Source: Gemmatimonas sp. UBA2094 (lineage in GTDB: Bacteria > Gemmatimonadota > Gemmatimonadetes > Gemmatimonadales > Gemmatimonadaceae). From it: a stretch of DNA of 33,684 nt. A program made the position numbers and the translations under genes. Under the pieces are notes generated by a model. It saw nothing but the letters and a program-made list of their open reading frames with translations, was not told the origin of the DNA and did no database searches. Positions 17,018 to 27,194 of the stretch are shown here, one piece after another (within the stretch, counting starts at the first letter, position 1; every line of letters begins with the position of its first letter). Location: NCBI GenBank assembly GCA_002331565.1, contig DCZC01000168.1, positions 31,232 through 64,915 on the forward strand, in the 5' to 3' direction.

Positions 17018-17046
17018 ATGCTAGCTGACGGAACGGCCCCCGTGAA
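17018..17046 (-). promoter_or_regulatory. weak candidate promoter for sucC-sucD
   Basis: On the minus strand TTCACG (17046-17041), a 17-bp spacer and TAGCAT (17023-17018) each match four of six sigma70 consensus bases. Transcription would start about 30 nt before the sucC GTG. Pattern match only. Confidence 0.3.
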
Positions 17047-17071
17047 CCATCGGTGGACGCCCCGGCCGCAA

Positions 17072-19738
17072 TCACTGCGGCGGTCTTCCCAAGCTACGTC
17101 CAAGGCTGTCGAACGCTGCCCCGAACGCACTCCAGTTACCCTGCTTCAGCGCCTCACGCATGGCGTCGTACCAGCGACGGGCGGCTTCTCGTCCCGGCGC
17201 GCTCTGCGCGAGTCCCATGGGCGCTGCCGGACCCCCTACGGAATCCTCGACGGTCTCGCCGAAGGCACGCAGCGCTTCGGCGAGCGACCGGGCCACGTAG
17301 ACCTGTACGCCATCGCTTATCGCCACGGCACGCACGAGCGGCGCCCCGTCGGCGCCGGCCCCCATGGCCGTCAGCACGAACAGCGTCCCGCGCGAGGTGA
17401 TTACGGCCTCGGGGCGTCCGAAACGGACGCGTGCCGCGGCGCGCGTCGTATCGGGTGCGCCTCGTCCTTCAGGGTCGGGGACCGATCCCATCCGCCCGGC
17501 GGGCAGCAGCGCCCCGCTGCGCGGTGACGTGGCCATGGTTTTCTCGGGAGCACTCCCGATCGCACGGTCGAGGGCCTGGCGCAGCGTTGCCAGCAATGCC
17601 GGCCAGCTCACCGTTGGGGCCCCGGTGCGGATCCACACGGTGGCACGCTCTGCGCCGCCGACGACGGTGGCCACGCCGGCCACCGCGTCGTGTTCGTCGA
17701 GCAGGGGCAACGTCCACGCCGGTACGTCGGCACCGTCGCGGGCGATCATGATGGGCGCTCCCGGCCCGCCGACGAAGGCGCTGTCAGGGGCATGGCGACG
17801 AACAGGCCCGTCGGTGCGTGATCCGTAGCGGGCGAAGGTCCGCAGCTGGAGCTCGGCGGCATCGCTCGCCGGCGGCAGCTGTGACACCAAAGATGCGGGC
17901 AACGCGCTCACGGGGGTAAAGAGGCGCGGCAGGCGCGTCATCCATGTGCGGGCCATCGCGTCGGGGCTCGCGACCGGCACGAGTGTCACGCGACCGGTCG
18001 TGGCGTCCACGATCGCGGTGGCGGCCAACTTGTAGTACGTGAACACGCCATCGCCCACCTGCCAGCGCTGACTGAATGGGTATCGGTCGGAGGCGCTGTA
18101 GAGATGCAGCACCCAATGCAACGTGCCGCGGTCGCGCACCGGATGTACCGTGGTGCCCTGTTCGAAGACGGGCGCCAGCCGGCGTACGCGGTCACGCACG
18201 TCGCGATGCACGACGAGCCGCGGCGTCGACACGGCGGAATCGGCACCGAGCAACGCGATGTCGCGCAGGGCCCACGCATGGGCGATACGGGCCAGCCTGG
18301 TATCGAGCCGTGCTCCGGCGACTTCGGGTGAGGACGACGCATCGAGCAGGCGCGCACCCGATAGCCCCGGGGCGACGAGCGGCCAGGGCGCGGCAGACTC
18401 ACTGCCGGCATCCGGTCGGTCGACGATACTGTCACGCAGGACGGGCTGCGTGGCGTCGGCGAGGCTCACCCGCCATGCGCCGCTTCCAACCACCGGCTGC
18501 TCGACCCGCAGCGCCATGATGTGACCGCGCTCGAAGACCCACCCTGGAACCGCGGCTTCGACCACCGTGGATGTCGCTTGTGTCACGTTGCGGCGCTCAG
18601 GCCCAGTGCCGGAGGCGCCCCCACCGTCGGCGGTACGTGCAGCGGACATCGCCACGGTACGCGAGTGCTCGAGCATGCCCTCGTCCCAGAGACTTGCGCG
18701 CGCCGCGAGGTCCCCGGCCGGAACGACGAGGTCGCCGATCGCGCCGCGGTCGGTGCGAGGCTGCAGGGCGTCGGCATCGAAGGCGCGCCGGCTGTAGAGC
18801 GCCCGCGCCGCGATGTAGTCGGCATCACGGCGTGCCGGATCGCCAAGGGTGTTGCCGCGTTCCAGGATGGCCGGGACGGCGTGACGGAGCCCCACCGCGG
18901 ACACCAGAACGACCGTGAGCGTCACGAACGCCGCGCGCAATTGCCCGACCCAACCGGTCCGGAGGATGATGAGCGCGGCAATGGCGGAACTATACGCCAG
19001 CACGGAGTCCACGCGGAGCGCGACCCGATGATCGACCCGGCGAAACAGGCCGTCCGGGCCGCTGCCGGCGAGCAGCAGATCGAAAGCGTCGAGTCGGTAG
19101 CTCCACGCCAGTAGCAGAAGGACAAGCGCACCGAGCACGCTGAGATGTCGGCGGACGTGACTGCTCACCGCGAGGCGCCGTCCCTCGAGACGAAGCGAGC
19201 GCGTGAGGGCGTACAGGACCAGCACCATAGCCGTCAGCACGACCACGCTCACCAGCGACCACAGGTACAGGGTATCCTCGAAGGGCAGCCAATACACGTA
19301 GTGACCGAGGTCGCGATCGAAGATCCCCTCGATCTCCCCGAATGGCAGGCCGTGGCGCACCATCGCCAGCGTCTCCCAGTTCGTCAGCGGCAGCGCGAGC
19401 ATGCCACCCACGATGACGGATAGTACGATGGTGGCGGTGAGCAACCGGCGTCCGGGCACCATGGCCGTGAGTTCGAGATTCGCCACGCGAGACGGCACGG
19501 AGACGGCGAGAATGGTCCGCCGGACCGCGTGGAGGTTGCCGAAGGCGAAGAGCGATCCGGCGAGCCACGCACCACCCTGCAGCAGCGCAGTGTCGATGAC
19601 CTGCTCCCAGAACAGCGAGGGCGCGCCCATGGCTTCGAACCACGCATGATCGACGAACATGGCTGTCGCGGTGCGCCCGACCAGCAGCAGCACCGCGGCA
19701 ACGGCCACGAACACGACCATCCAGGTCCGTACCACCAT
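17072..19738 (-). CDS. UPF0182 family large membrane protein, function unknown
   Basis: An 888-residue protein of the UPF0182 (COG1615) family, for which no biochemical role is established. The N-terminal third has about seven membrane segments (roughly residues 5-21, 47-68, 99-119, 158-178, 197-213, 245-260, 268-285). The family hallmark PFGEIEGIFDRDLGHYVYWL sits at 132-151, and DHAWFEAMG at 30-38 is also typical. The remaining 600 residues look soluble and, by the positive-inside pattern, may face outward. It starts 21 bp after the phosphohexomutase gene and ends 89 bp before sucC. I infer an envelope role from topology only. Confidence 0.85.
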   Translation of the reverse strand: MVVRTWMVVFVAVAAVLLLVGRTATAMFVDHAWFEAMGAPSLFWEQVIDTALLQGGAWLAGSLFAFGNLHAVRRTILAVSVPSRVANLELTAMVPGRRLLTATIVLSVIVGGMLALPLTNWETLAMVRHGLPFGEIEGIFDRDLGHYVYWLPFEDTLYLWSLVSVVVLTAMVLVLYALTRSLRLEGRRLAVSSHVRRHLSVLGALVLLLLAWSYRLDAFDLLLAGSGPDGLFRRVDHRVALRVDSVLAYSSAIAALIILRTGWVGQLRAAFVTLTVVLVSAVGLRHAVPAILERGNTLGDPARRDADYIAARALYSRRAFDADALQPRTDRGAIGDLVVPAGDLAARASLWDEGMLEHSRTVAMSAARTADGGGASGTGPERRNVTQATSTVVEAAVPGWVFERGHIMALRVEQPVVGSGAWRVSLADATQPVLRDSIVDRPDAGSESAAPWPLVAPGLSGARLLDASSSPEVAGARLDTRLARIAHAWALRDIALLGADSAVSTPRLVVHRDVRDRVRRLAPVFEQGTTVHPVRDRGTLHWVLHLYSASDRYPFSQRWQVGDGVFTYYKLAATAIVDATTGRVTLVPVASPDAMARTWMTRLPRLFTPVSALPASLVSQLPPASDAAELQLRTFARYGSRTDGPVRRHAPDSAFVGGPGAPIMIARDGADVPAWTLPLLDEHDAVAGVATVVGGAERATVWIRTGAPTVSWPALLATLRQALDRAIGSAPEKTMATSPRSGALLPAGRMGSVPDPEGRGAPDTTRAAARVRFGRPEAVITSRGTLFVLTAMGAGADGAPLVRAVAISDGVQVYVARSLAEALRAFGETVEDSVGGPAAPMGLAQSAPGREAARRWYDAMREALKQGNWSAFGAAFDSLGRSLGRPPQ

Positions 19739-19759
19739 GTCAGCGCTCCGATGCCGGCG

Positions 19760-21139
19760 TCAGAGCGCGACGCCTTGGGCGCGCAGCCACGACTCCATCA
19801 CTTCGCGAATCTCGGCGAGCCTCGCTTCGGATCGCGCCTCATAGCGGGCGACGATCACCGGCTGCGTGTTGGAGGCACGCAGCAATCCCCAGCCGTCTCC
19901 GAACAGCACCCGCACGCCGTCGACGTCGATCACGTCGTACAGCGACGAAAAATGCGGCACCGCCTTGGACATGATGGCGAACTTGGTCGCATCGTCGGTG
20001 TCGATGCGGATCTCCGGCGTGGACACGAAGTGCGGCACGTCGGCCAACAGCTCGTCGATACGCTTGCCGCTGTCGGCCACGATGCGCAGCAGTCGCGCCG
20101 CAGCATAGAGCGCGTCGTCGTGTCCGTAGAAGCCCTCGGTGAAGAACATGTGCCCCGACATCTCACCGGCGATGGGCGCCTGCATGGCCTTCATCTTGTC
20201 CTTGATGAGCGAGTGCCCCGTCTTCCACATCACCGCCGTGCCGCCGGCTTGTTCGATGCCGTCGGTGAGCGCCTGTGAGCATTTCACGTCGAAGATGATC
20301 GGCTGGCCCGCGCCGGTCCGCGCGAGCACGTCGCGCGCGTAGAGGATCAGGAGATGGTCCCCCCAGATAATCCGGCCGTTGGCGTCGACCACGCCGATGC
20401 GGTCGGCGTCACCGTCGAAGGCAATGCCCAGCTCGGCGCCGTGCGCCCGTACCGCCGCGATGCAGTCCTCGAGGTTCTCTGGGACGGTGGGATCGGGATG
20501 GTGATTGGGGAACGTGCCGTCGCTCTCGGTGAAGAGGCCGACGGCATCGAGGCCGAGTGCCGTGAAGAGCTGCGGCGCGACGAGGGCCGCTGCCCCGTTG
20601 CCGCAGTCATAGACCACCTTGATGCGCGATCCGTCCGAGCGCGTGATGGGGCCGACGCGCGTGGCGATGTCGTGCACGTAACGGTCGATGATGTAGACCT
20701 GACGTACCGTACCGGCCCCGGCAGGATGCTCGCCGCCCACGATGAAGCGGTAGAGCGTCTGGATGTCCTCTCCATGCAGGGAGGCTGTGCCCAGACACAT
20801 CTTGAACCCGTTGTATTCGGGCGGATTGTGCGAGCCCGTGATTTGGATGCCACCGACCACCACTTCGTGATGCAGCACCCAGTACAGTAGCGGCGTGGGA
20901 ACGACACCCACATCCACCACGTCCACCCCGCATTCGGTTAGACCGCGCACGAGCGCGTCGCGAAGCGCCGTACCGCTGGGGCGATTGTCGCGACCCACTG
21001 CCACCGCGCCGCTGATACCCCGATGGGCGAGCAACGTGGCGTAGCCGCGCCCCAACCCGTACGCGACTTCTTCGGTGAGGTCCGTCCCTACGATGCCACG
21101 GACGTCGTACTGCCGGAAGATCGTCTGACTGATGCTCAT
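19760..21139 (-). CDS. phosphomannomutase / phosphoglucomutase
   Basis: A 459-residue alpha-D-phosphohexomutase of the AlgC/ManB type, interconverting hexose 6- and 1-phosphates for sugar-nucleotide, LPS or polysaccharide synthesis. It begins with FRQYDVRGIVG; the phosphoserine is Ser103 in ITGSHNPPEYNG; the metal-binding loop is DGDADR at 242-247 (Asp242, 244, 246); the sugar-binding loop is GEMSGHMFF; and the phosphate-binding RASNTQPVIV is near the C-terminus. GEMSGH favours mannose/glucose dual specificity over glucosamine. It lies 67 bp after nuoN, with no clear terminator between, and 21 bp before the UPF0182 gene. Confidence 0.94.
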   Translation of the reverse strand: MSISQTIFRQYDVRGIVGTDLTEEVAYGLGRGYATLLAHRGISGAVAVGRDNRPSGTALRDALVRGLTECGVDVVDVGVVPTPLLYWVLHHEVVVGGIQITGSHNPPEYNGFKMCLGTASLHGEDIQTLYRFIVGGEHPAGAGTVRQVYIIDRYVHDIATRVGPITRSDGSRIKVVYDCGNGAAALVAPQLFTALGLDAVGLFTESDGTFPNHHPDPTVPENLEDCIAAVRAHGAELGIAFDGDADRIGVVDANGRIIWGDHLLILYARDVLARTGAGQPIIFDVKCSQALTDGIEQAGGTAVMWKTGHSLIKDKMKAMQAPIAGEMSGHMFFTEGFYGHDDALYAAARLLRIVADSGKRIDELLADVPHFVSTPEIRIDTDDATKFAIMSKAVPHFSSLYDVIDVDGVRVLFGDGWGLLRASNTQPVIVARYEARSEARLAEIREVMESWLRAQGVAL

Positions 21140-21206
21140 GCCTGTGCGAACGAAGGATGTCGGAGGGGCAGCGCGTGAAAGTTATCGCGTGCCGGTCGAC
21201 GAGGGA

Positions 21207-22802
21207 TCACCGTGCGAGGCGGTGGCTCGCAGGTGACACGTCGAGCGTCGCCGCCTGCAGACGCGCACCGGGAGGTGCGGGTGCCGCCGGTACTTCCGGG
21301 GCGCCGGTGGCACTGCTGAGCGCCCGTCGCGCCATGTTGATGACCGGCGTCGGATACACGCCGAGCGCGAGAATCGCTGCGGCCGTAATGGCCACGAGCG
21401 CATGCGCCATGGACGTCGTGCCCGGCGCCGGGGACTCCGGCATGCGCGGGCGCATGAACATGGCCGACACCACCAGGAGATAGTACGCGGCGGAGATCGC
21501 GCTCGTCACGACGAGCACGACGGCCAGAATCGTCTGCGGCGCCGTCGCCTGCAGCGCGGCCTGCAACACGTACCATTTGGCGAAGAATCCCATGCCTCCC
21601 GCGAGCGGCATTCCGAGGAACGCCAGCAGGAATACGGCCATCGCTGACGCCAGCCACGGGCGCACGAGCCACAAACCGGCGATATCGTCGAGCGTGGGTG
21701 ACGCGTCCCGGCCGCCGTTCACTGCGATCAGCACGCCGAACGCGCCCATCGTCGCGAGGGTGTACGACACCATGTAGAACACCACGGTCGTCGTCGCCGC
21801 ACTGCCGCCCACCACGATGGCAACGAGGAGATAGCCGGCGTGGGCGATGCTGGAGTACGCGAGCATGCGCACGATGTTGCGCTGTGACAGCGCAAATACG
21901 TTGCCGACGACCATCGTCACGACCGCCAACCACCACAAGGCCGTATGCCAGCGGTTTGCGGCCGCCCCCAGCGCCTCGACCATGATACGCGCGAATGTCC
22001 CGAATGCGGCGGTCTTCACCGTCGCCGCCATGAAGGCGGTCACGGGGAGGGGCGCACCGTCGTACACGTCAGGCGTCCAGAGATGAAAGGGAGCGGCGGC
22101 CACCTTGAACGCCAGTCCCACCAGCAATAGCGCGGCCCCGGTAATGAACAACGGAGAGAGCGCTCGGTGCTCGGCGACCCATTGCGCGATATCGGCCAGG
22201 CGTGTGCTGCCCACGGCGCCGTACAAGAGTGCAATGCCGTACAGGAGAAAACCCGTGGATACGGCGCCGAGGAGGAAATACTTGATGGCGGCTTCCGCGC
22301 CCCGCGCACTGCGACGGTTCACCCCAGCGAGGACATACACCGCGATCGACATGAGTTCGATGCCGAGGAACACGAACATGAGATCCCGGGCGGCCGCCAA
22401 CACCATCATCCCCACCGCCGCGAGCAGCATGAGCACCGGGACTTCGGGACCGTAGGCGCGGCTTCTCGCCTGATCGGCCTCGAGCAGGATGAGCGCCATG
22501 ATGGTGCCGGCGAGGATCACGAGGTCGAGGGCCCAGCGGAACCCGTCACCGGCGATACGAAGGTCCGCGGTGCCGGCCGCCCCGTCGCCCCAGGCAATGA
22601 CGACGACGAGACCGACGAGCATCGAGAGCACGATGCCGAAGCGGGCGATGGTCGAGGTACGTTCAGCGCCCTCGGCTCCCGCGTGGTCCTGACCCTGCGG
22701 ACTCCAGACAGTGCCGAGGAGCATGACCATCGCCCCGGCCGACAACAGCAACTCGGGCGCCAGAGCGCGCAGGAGTGCGGCGCCAGACAGCATGTCGCTC
22801 AT
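21207..22802 (-). CDS. nuoN: NADH-quinone oxidoreductase subunit N
   Basis: One of three antiporter-like proton-pumping membrane subunits of Complex I. The 531-residue protein has about 14 hydrophobic segments. Key charged residues are visible: Glu149 in FLGIELMS, Lys233 in AFKVAAAPFHLW and His240. YSSIAHAGYLLV marks the second half, and a soluble tail ends the protein. Its ATG overlaps the nuoM stop (ATGA). A second in-frame ATG lies nine bases further on. It is the last nuo gene; no T-run hairpin follows in the 67-bp gap before the phosphohexomutase gene. Confidence 0.96.
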   Translation of the reverse strand: MSDMLSGAALLRALAPELLLSAGAMVMLLGTVWSPQGQDHAGAEGAERTSTIARFGIVLSMLVGLVVVIAWGDGAAGTADLRIAGDGFRWALDLVILAGTIMALILLEADQARSRAYGPEVPVLMLLAAVGMMVLAAARDLMFVFLGIELMSIAVYVLAGVNRRSARGAEAAIKYFLLGAVSTGFLLYGIALLYGAVGSTRLADIAQWVAEHRALSPLFITGAALLLVGLAFKVAAAPFHLWTPDVYDGAPLPVTAFMAATVKTAAFGTFARIMVEALGAAANRWHTALWWLAVVTMVVGNVFALSQRNIVRMLAYSSIAHAGYLLVAIVVGGSAATTTVVFYMVSYTLATMGAFGVLIAVNGGRDASPTLDDIAGLWLVRPWLASAMAVFLLAFLGMPLAGGMGFFAKWYVLQAALQATAPQTILAVVLVVTSAISAAYYLLVVSAMFMRPRMPESPAPGTTSMAHALVAITAAAILALGVYPTPVINMARRALSSATGAPEVPAAPAPPGARLQAATLDVSPASHRLAR

Positions 22803-24373
22803 CGGTTCAACGAGACGGGGGGAAGCGGCACCGGCGCGTTCGGGCCGAAGCGCGCGGCCTCCACGAGATCACGAGACGCGCGCTCGGCACGCTGCAGCAC
22901 CGGCTGAGGAACGAGACCGAGGTACACAATCGCGACGGCGAAGGCCGTCATTACGCACTTCTCACGCCCGGACAAGTCGGGCAGCGCCGCGTGGCGGGCG
23001 CCATCAAAGGATTCGAACAACAGCATCTGCAGGGTGCGCAGTCCATACGCTGCTGCAAAGATCACGCCGCTGGTGGCAATCACGGCGAACACCGGCTCTT
23101 CAGCGTAGGTGCCGAGCAGCACGAGGAATTCGCCAACAAAACCGTTCGTGCCAGGGAGCGCGATGGTCGACAGCATGACGAGGGTGAGCATCACCGCGAA
23201 CCAGGGCACCGCCCGCGCAAGGCCACCGAAGGCCTTGAGGTCCGTGGTCCCGGTACGGTCCTCGAGCATTCCAGCGAGCAGGAAGAGCGCACTGGTGGAG
23301 ATCCCGCTGTTCACAATGCTCATCACCGCTCCCTGCACGCTCTGCTGAGTGAGCGCGAAGCTGCCGAGCATGATGAAGCCCAAGTGGCTGATGGAGCTGT
23401 ACGAAATCATCCGCTTGAAATCACGCTGCGTCATGGCAAGCAGGGCGCCGTATACCACGCCGATCACCGACAGGACGAGAATCGTACTGCGCACGGTGGC
23501 GTTGGTGGCTGCGGCCGGAAACAGCGGGATGGCGAAACGGAGTATCGCGTACGCGCCGACCTTGAGTCCCAGCGTCACGGCCGCAAAGGTCGGCGCCGCC
23601 CCCTGCGCATCCGGGAGCCAGGTATGGAACGGCACGAGCGCCGACTTCACGGCGAAGGCCGAGAAGAAGGCGAGGAACATCAGCAACTGCGTGGTCGGCG
23701 TGAGCGTCACCTCACGCAGCGCATCGAAATGCAGCGTGGTGCCGCCACCCAGCGTCCACAGGGCAATGATCGCCACGAGCATGAGCAGCGAACCCATCAG
23801 CGTAAACAGGACGTACCGGAGACTGGCACGGGTCGTGCCGGCCGCCCCCCACACGCCCACCAAGAGATACGTAGGTATTAGCATCAACTCCCAGGCCAGA
23901 TAGAACAGGAGCAGATCGAGGGAAACGAACACGCCGACGAGCCCACTGGTCAGGAGCAGTGCCAACGCGCCGAAGGCTGGTGTCCGCACACGCACGTTGT
24001 TCCACGATCCGAGCAGTGCGAGCGGCGCCACGAGCGCAGTGAGCAGGACCATGGGGAGTGACAACCCGTCAACGCCCGCGCTGAAAGTGGCGCCGATATC
24101 GACCACCCACGGCAGGTCGATACGTGCCTGCCAACCACGCTGCGCGGGATCGAAGACGCCCCACAGGCCTACCGCGAGGAACGCCTCGACGACGAGGGCA
24201 CCGAGCGTGAGGACGCGGGCATCGAGGCCACCGGCATTCGTGCCGACGCCGTCTGCCTGTGCGGCGCTATCGCGACCGAACAAGCGCACCAGCAGGGCCG
24301 CGACCACGGGCCACGCCAGCAGCGCGGGAAGGACCCAATGATCCACGCCGAGAGAGAGGAGAAGTTCGCGCAT
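22799..24373 (-). CDS. nuoM: NADH-quinone oxidoreductase subunit M
   Basis: The central antiporter-like subunit of the Complex I membrane arm. The 524-residue protein carries the pump residues Glu162 in AWELMLIPTYLLVG, Lys243 in AVKSALVPFHTWLPDA and His250. ISYSSISHLGFIMLG and PGTNGFVGEF are further NuoM signatures. Fourteen or so transmembrane segments are evident. It starts 3 bp after the nuoL stop and overlaps nuoN by four bases. Confidence 0.97.
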   Translation of the reverse strand: MRELLLSLGVDHWVLPALLAWPVVAALLVRLFGRDSAAQADGVGTNAGGLDARVLTLGALVVEAFLAVGLWGVFDPAQRGWQARIDLPWVVDIGATFSAGVDGLSLPMVLLTALVAPLALLGSWNNVRVRTPAFGALALLLTSGLVGVFVSLDLLLFYLAWELMLIPTYLLVGVWGAAGTTRASLRYVLFTLMGSLLMLVAIIALWTLGGGTTLHFDALREVTLTPTTQLLMFLAFFSAFAVKSALVPFHTWLPDAQGAAPTFAAVTLGLKVGAYAILRFAIPLFPAAATNATVRSTILVLSVIGVVYGALLAMTQRDFKRMISYSSISHLGFIMLGSFALTQQSVQGAVMSIVNSGISTSALFLLAGMLEDRTGTTDLKAFGGLARAVPWFAVMLTLVMLSTIALPGTNGFVGEFLVLLGTYAEEPVFAVIATSGVIFAAAYGLRTLQMLLFESFDGARHAALPDLSGREKCVMTAFAVAIVYLGLVPQPVLQRAERASRDLVEAARFGPNAPVPLPPVSLNR

Positions 24374-24376
24374 CGA

Positions 24377-26401
24377 TCAGCTCAACGTGATGGCGGCGAT
24401 GAGCGCAAGCGCACCGGCGGCGAGCAGCCACGCGTACTTGCCGACGTCACCGTCCTGCAGGCGCGCGCCTACGAGCGACGCGGTGCGTGTCAGCAGTGAA
24501 CCGCCCGCGGTGAACCCCCGATCGACCCCGCGATCGACGCCACGGTCGAGCACCACGGCGGCCAGTGCCTGAACTGGGCGCACAATGATCGCATCGACCA
24601 GGGCGTCCACCCCGTAAGCACGGGCCAGCAGCCCCATTTCGGCCGGCGAGTGCGCCTTGTCGGCGATCGGCTTCCGGAACAGGACGAGTGCAATCACGAT
24701 GCCGAGCACGGCTACGCCGGTCGCGACGGCCACCAGCACGACCTCCGTCGAGTGATCGAGGTGGGTGGTACCGGCCAGCAGCTTCGCGCTCGCTCCGGTC
24801 ACCGGCTCGAGCCAGTGTTCGAGCAACCCGGTGCGGCCGATGGGGATGAGGCTCGGGAGATTGAGCCAGCCACCGGCCACCGTGAGCAGCGACAGCACGA
24901 GGACGGGCGCCGTCATGATGGCGGGCGCCTCGTGCAGCGCCTCTCGCTCGGCCTCGCCCGTACGATTCGCCCCATAGAAAGCGAGGAGCAACATGCGCGT
25001 CATGTACATCGCGGTGAGGAGCGCGGTGAGCATCCCGATGCCGTACACCGCATAGAGCACCGTCGTGCCGGGCACTCCAAGCAGGGATGCGGCTGCCAGC
25101 GGCGAACCATGCGTACGACTGAACACCGACGCGAGGATCTCGTCTTTCGAGAAGAAGCCGGCGAGCGGCGGGATGCCGGCGATCGCCAGCGTCGCCAGTG
25201 TCATGGCCGTGGCCGTCGCCGGCATGAACTTCGCGAGGCCGCCCATGTTGCGCAGATCCTGCGGATCGTCGTGGCGGTGGGTGTGGTGATACGCGTGATG
25301 CATGGCATGAATCACCGACCCCGCGCCGAGAAACAGCAGCGCCTTGAAGAAGGCGTGCGTGACCAGGTGAAACACGCCAGCCGTGTACGCGCCGGCGCCC
25401 ACGCCGATGAACATGTAGCCGAGCTGCGACACGGTGGAGTACGCCAACACCTTCTTGATGTCCCACTGGCGCAGCGCGATCGTCGCGGCGAAGAGGGCCG
25501 TGAGGGCACCGATCGACGTCACCACGAGCGAGGCCTCGGGGGCCCCGGCGAAGACCGGTGCTGCGCGCGCCACCAGATACACGCCCGCCGTGACCATCGT
25601 GGCGGCATGGATGAGCGCCGACACCGGCGTCGGGCCGGCCATGGCGTCGGGGAGCCAGATATACAGCGGCAGCTGCGCGCTCTTGCCGGCGCAACCGACG
25701 AACAGGAACAGGGCGATCGCCAGCACCACCGGCGTGCCGGCCATGCCCGCCAGGGCTGCATGCGCACCGATGAAGTCGAGCGTCTGGGTGGTCGTCCAGA
25801 TGAGGAACATCGCGACGAGGAACCCGAAGTCGCCGACCCGATTCACCACGAACGCCTTCTTGCCGGCGTCGGCGTTGGCCTTCTCGCCGAACCAGAACCC
25901 GATGAGCAGATATGAGGCGAGGCCCACACCTTCCCAGCCCACGAACATCACGGGGTAACTGCCGCCCAGCACCAGCACCAGCATGAAGGCGACGAAGAGA
26001 TTGAGATACGCGAAATATCGCGCGTACCCCGCGTCGTCACGCATGTAGCCGATAGAGAACAGGTGGATGAGCGAGCCCACGCCGGTGATCACCAGCACCA
26101 TCACCATCGACAGCTGATCGAGCTGGAAGCTCCAATCGACGACCAGATTGCCTGCCGGCATCCACTGGCCCAGCGACACCACGGCGGGTGCGGGCAGCCC
26201 CATACGGATCCGCATGAACAGCGCCGCCGCGAGCGCGAAGGCCGCGATGATCACGCCCGGGCCCACGAGTGTCACCAGCGGGTGACGCGCGGTGGACGGC
26301 GCTTCGCCATCGGCGCCCTTCCGGGTGAGGGCAATGGTACCGTTCACCACGAAGCCGAGCAGCGGCAACAGAATCAGAATCGGCAGCAGCGACGCGATCA
26401 T
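24377..26401 (-). CDS. nuoL: NADH-quinone oxidoreductase subunit L
   Basis: The distal antiporter-like subunit with the long lateral helix of Complex I. The 674-residue protein has Glu157 in [16 protein letters not shown], Lys240 in [20 protein letters not shown] and His265 in [10 protein letters not shown]. The ATG at 26401 overlaps the nuoK stop (ATGA), so the longer open frame to 26725 is rejected. Two oddities: a loop at 365-377 with seven histidines, and a threefold DRGV-type repeat near the C-terminal third. The C-terminus ends in one more hydrophobic helix. Confidence 0.96.
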   Translation of the reverse strand: MIASLLPILILLPLLGFVVNGTIALTRKGADGEAPSTARHPLVTLVGPGVIIAAFALAAALFMRIRMGLPAPAVVSLGQWMPAGNLVVDWSFQLDQLSMVMVLVITGVGSLIHLFSIGYMRDDAGYARYFAYLNLFVAFMLVLVLGGSYPVMFVGWEGVGLASYLLIGFWFGEKANADAGKKAFVVNRVGDFGFLVAMFLIWTTTQTLDFIGAHAALAGMAGTPVVLAIALFLFVGCAGKSAQLPLYIWLPDAMAGPTPVSALIHAATMVTAGVYLVARAAPVFAGAPEASLVVTSIGALTALFAATIALRQWDIKKVLAYSTVSQLGYMFIGVGAGAYTAGVFHLVTHAFFKALLFLGAGSVIHAMHHAYHHTHRHDDPQDLRNMGGLAKFMPATATAMTLATLAIAGIPPLAGFFSKDEILASVFSRTHGSPLAAASLLGVPGTTVLYAVYGIGMLTALLTAMYMTRMLLLAFYGANRTGEAEREALHEAPAIMTAPVLVLSLLTVAGGWLNLPSLIPIGRTGLLEHWLEPVTGASAKLLAGTTHLDHSTEVVLVAVATGVAVLGIVIALVLFRKPIADKAHSPAEMGLLARAYGVDALVDAIIVRPVQALAAVVLDRGVDRGVDRGFTAGGSLLTRTASLVGARLQDGDVGKYAWLLAAGALALIAAITLS
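24515..24547 (-). repeat. short tandem repeat inside nuoL (Asp-Arg-Gly units)
   Basis: Three near-identical 12-base units encode [11 protein letters not shown] in the segment before the last helix of NuoL. The units differ mostly at third codon positions, so the repeat is old or under protein-level selection. Confidence 0.6.
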
Positions 26402-26691
26402 CCGTGGAGGCCCCGGAGTTTCGAGAGGTCCACCGTACCGAAGTGCCGGAAGATCGAGATGATGATCGCCAGGCCCACGGCCGCCTCGGCGGCCGCGATC
26501 GTCATGACCATCACGACGAAGACCTGACCGGTCACGTTGTGCAGCTTGGCGAACGCCACGAAACTGAGATTCACGGCGTTGAGCATCAGCTCCGCGCACA
26601 TGAACAGAATGATCGCGTTGCGGCGCGTGAGCACCCCCACGACGCCGATTACGAAGAGGATGGCGGACACGATGAGCGCTTCGGTGATCAT
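26398..26691 (-). CDS. nuoK: NADH-quinone oxidoreductase subunit K
   Basis: A 97-residue, three-helix membrane subunit that links the quinone site to the antiporter subunits. Conserved membrane glutamates are Glu34 in [12 protein letters not shown] and Glu69 in [13 protein letters not shown]. The ATG at 26691 overlaps the nuoJ stop by four bases and the gene's own stop overlaps nuoL. Length and residues match the family. Confidence 0.97.
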   Translation of the reverse strand: MITEALIVSAILFVIGVVGVLTRRNAIILFMCAELMLNAVNLSFVAFAKLHNVTGQVFVVMVMTIAAAEAAVGLAIIISIFRHFGTVDLSKLRGLHG

Positions 26692-27194
26692 GCCTGCACC
26701 CGCTTCTTGGCGAGAAGCACGGCACCGACGACCGCCACGAGCAGCACGATGCTCGTCAGTTCGAATGCCACGAGATAGTCGGTGAAGAGCGACGCGGCGA
26801 CGGCTTCCACCACGTTGGTGCCTGCCGGGGCAGACGCGATGCGCGGCAAACGGTGGCGCTGCGCCACGAGCAGATTCGCGAGCAGCGCGATGCCCATGAG
26901 ACCGGCGCCCAGCCAAGCGCCGAGGGAGCGCAGATCGGTGAGTTCGTTCTTGCCGAGGTTGAGGAGCATCACCACGAACACGAATACCACCATGATCGCG
27001 CCGGCGTACACGAGCACTTGGATGGCGCCGACGAACGGGGCATCGAGCATCACGTACAGTCCGGCCAGCGCGAACATGACGTTCACCAGCCAGAGCGCCG
27101 CCGGCACCGGGTTCTTGCGGGTCACGAACAACAGCGCCGAGACGATGGCAAGCAGCGCGAAGACGTAGAACTGAAAATCGAAGAAGCCGGTCAT
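26688..27194 (-). CDS. nuoJ: NADH-quinone oxidoreductase subunit J
   Basis: A 168-residue five-helix membrane subunit. The third helix, [19 protein letters not shown], is the conserved segment where a pi-bulge forms during turnover. The start [16 protein letters not shown] at 27194 overlaps the nuoI stop (ATGA) and its stop overlaps nuoK. The longer open frame to 27551 lies in nuoI and is not real. Confidence 0.96.
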   Translation of the reverse strand: MTGFFDFQFYVFALLAIVSALLFVTRKNPVPAALWLVNVMFALAGLYVMLDAPFVGAIQVLVYAGAIMVVFVFVVMLLNLGKNELTDLRSLGAWLGAGLMGIALLANLLVAQRHRLPRIASAPAGTNVVEAVAASLFTDYLVAFELTSIVLLVAVVGAVLLAKKRVQA

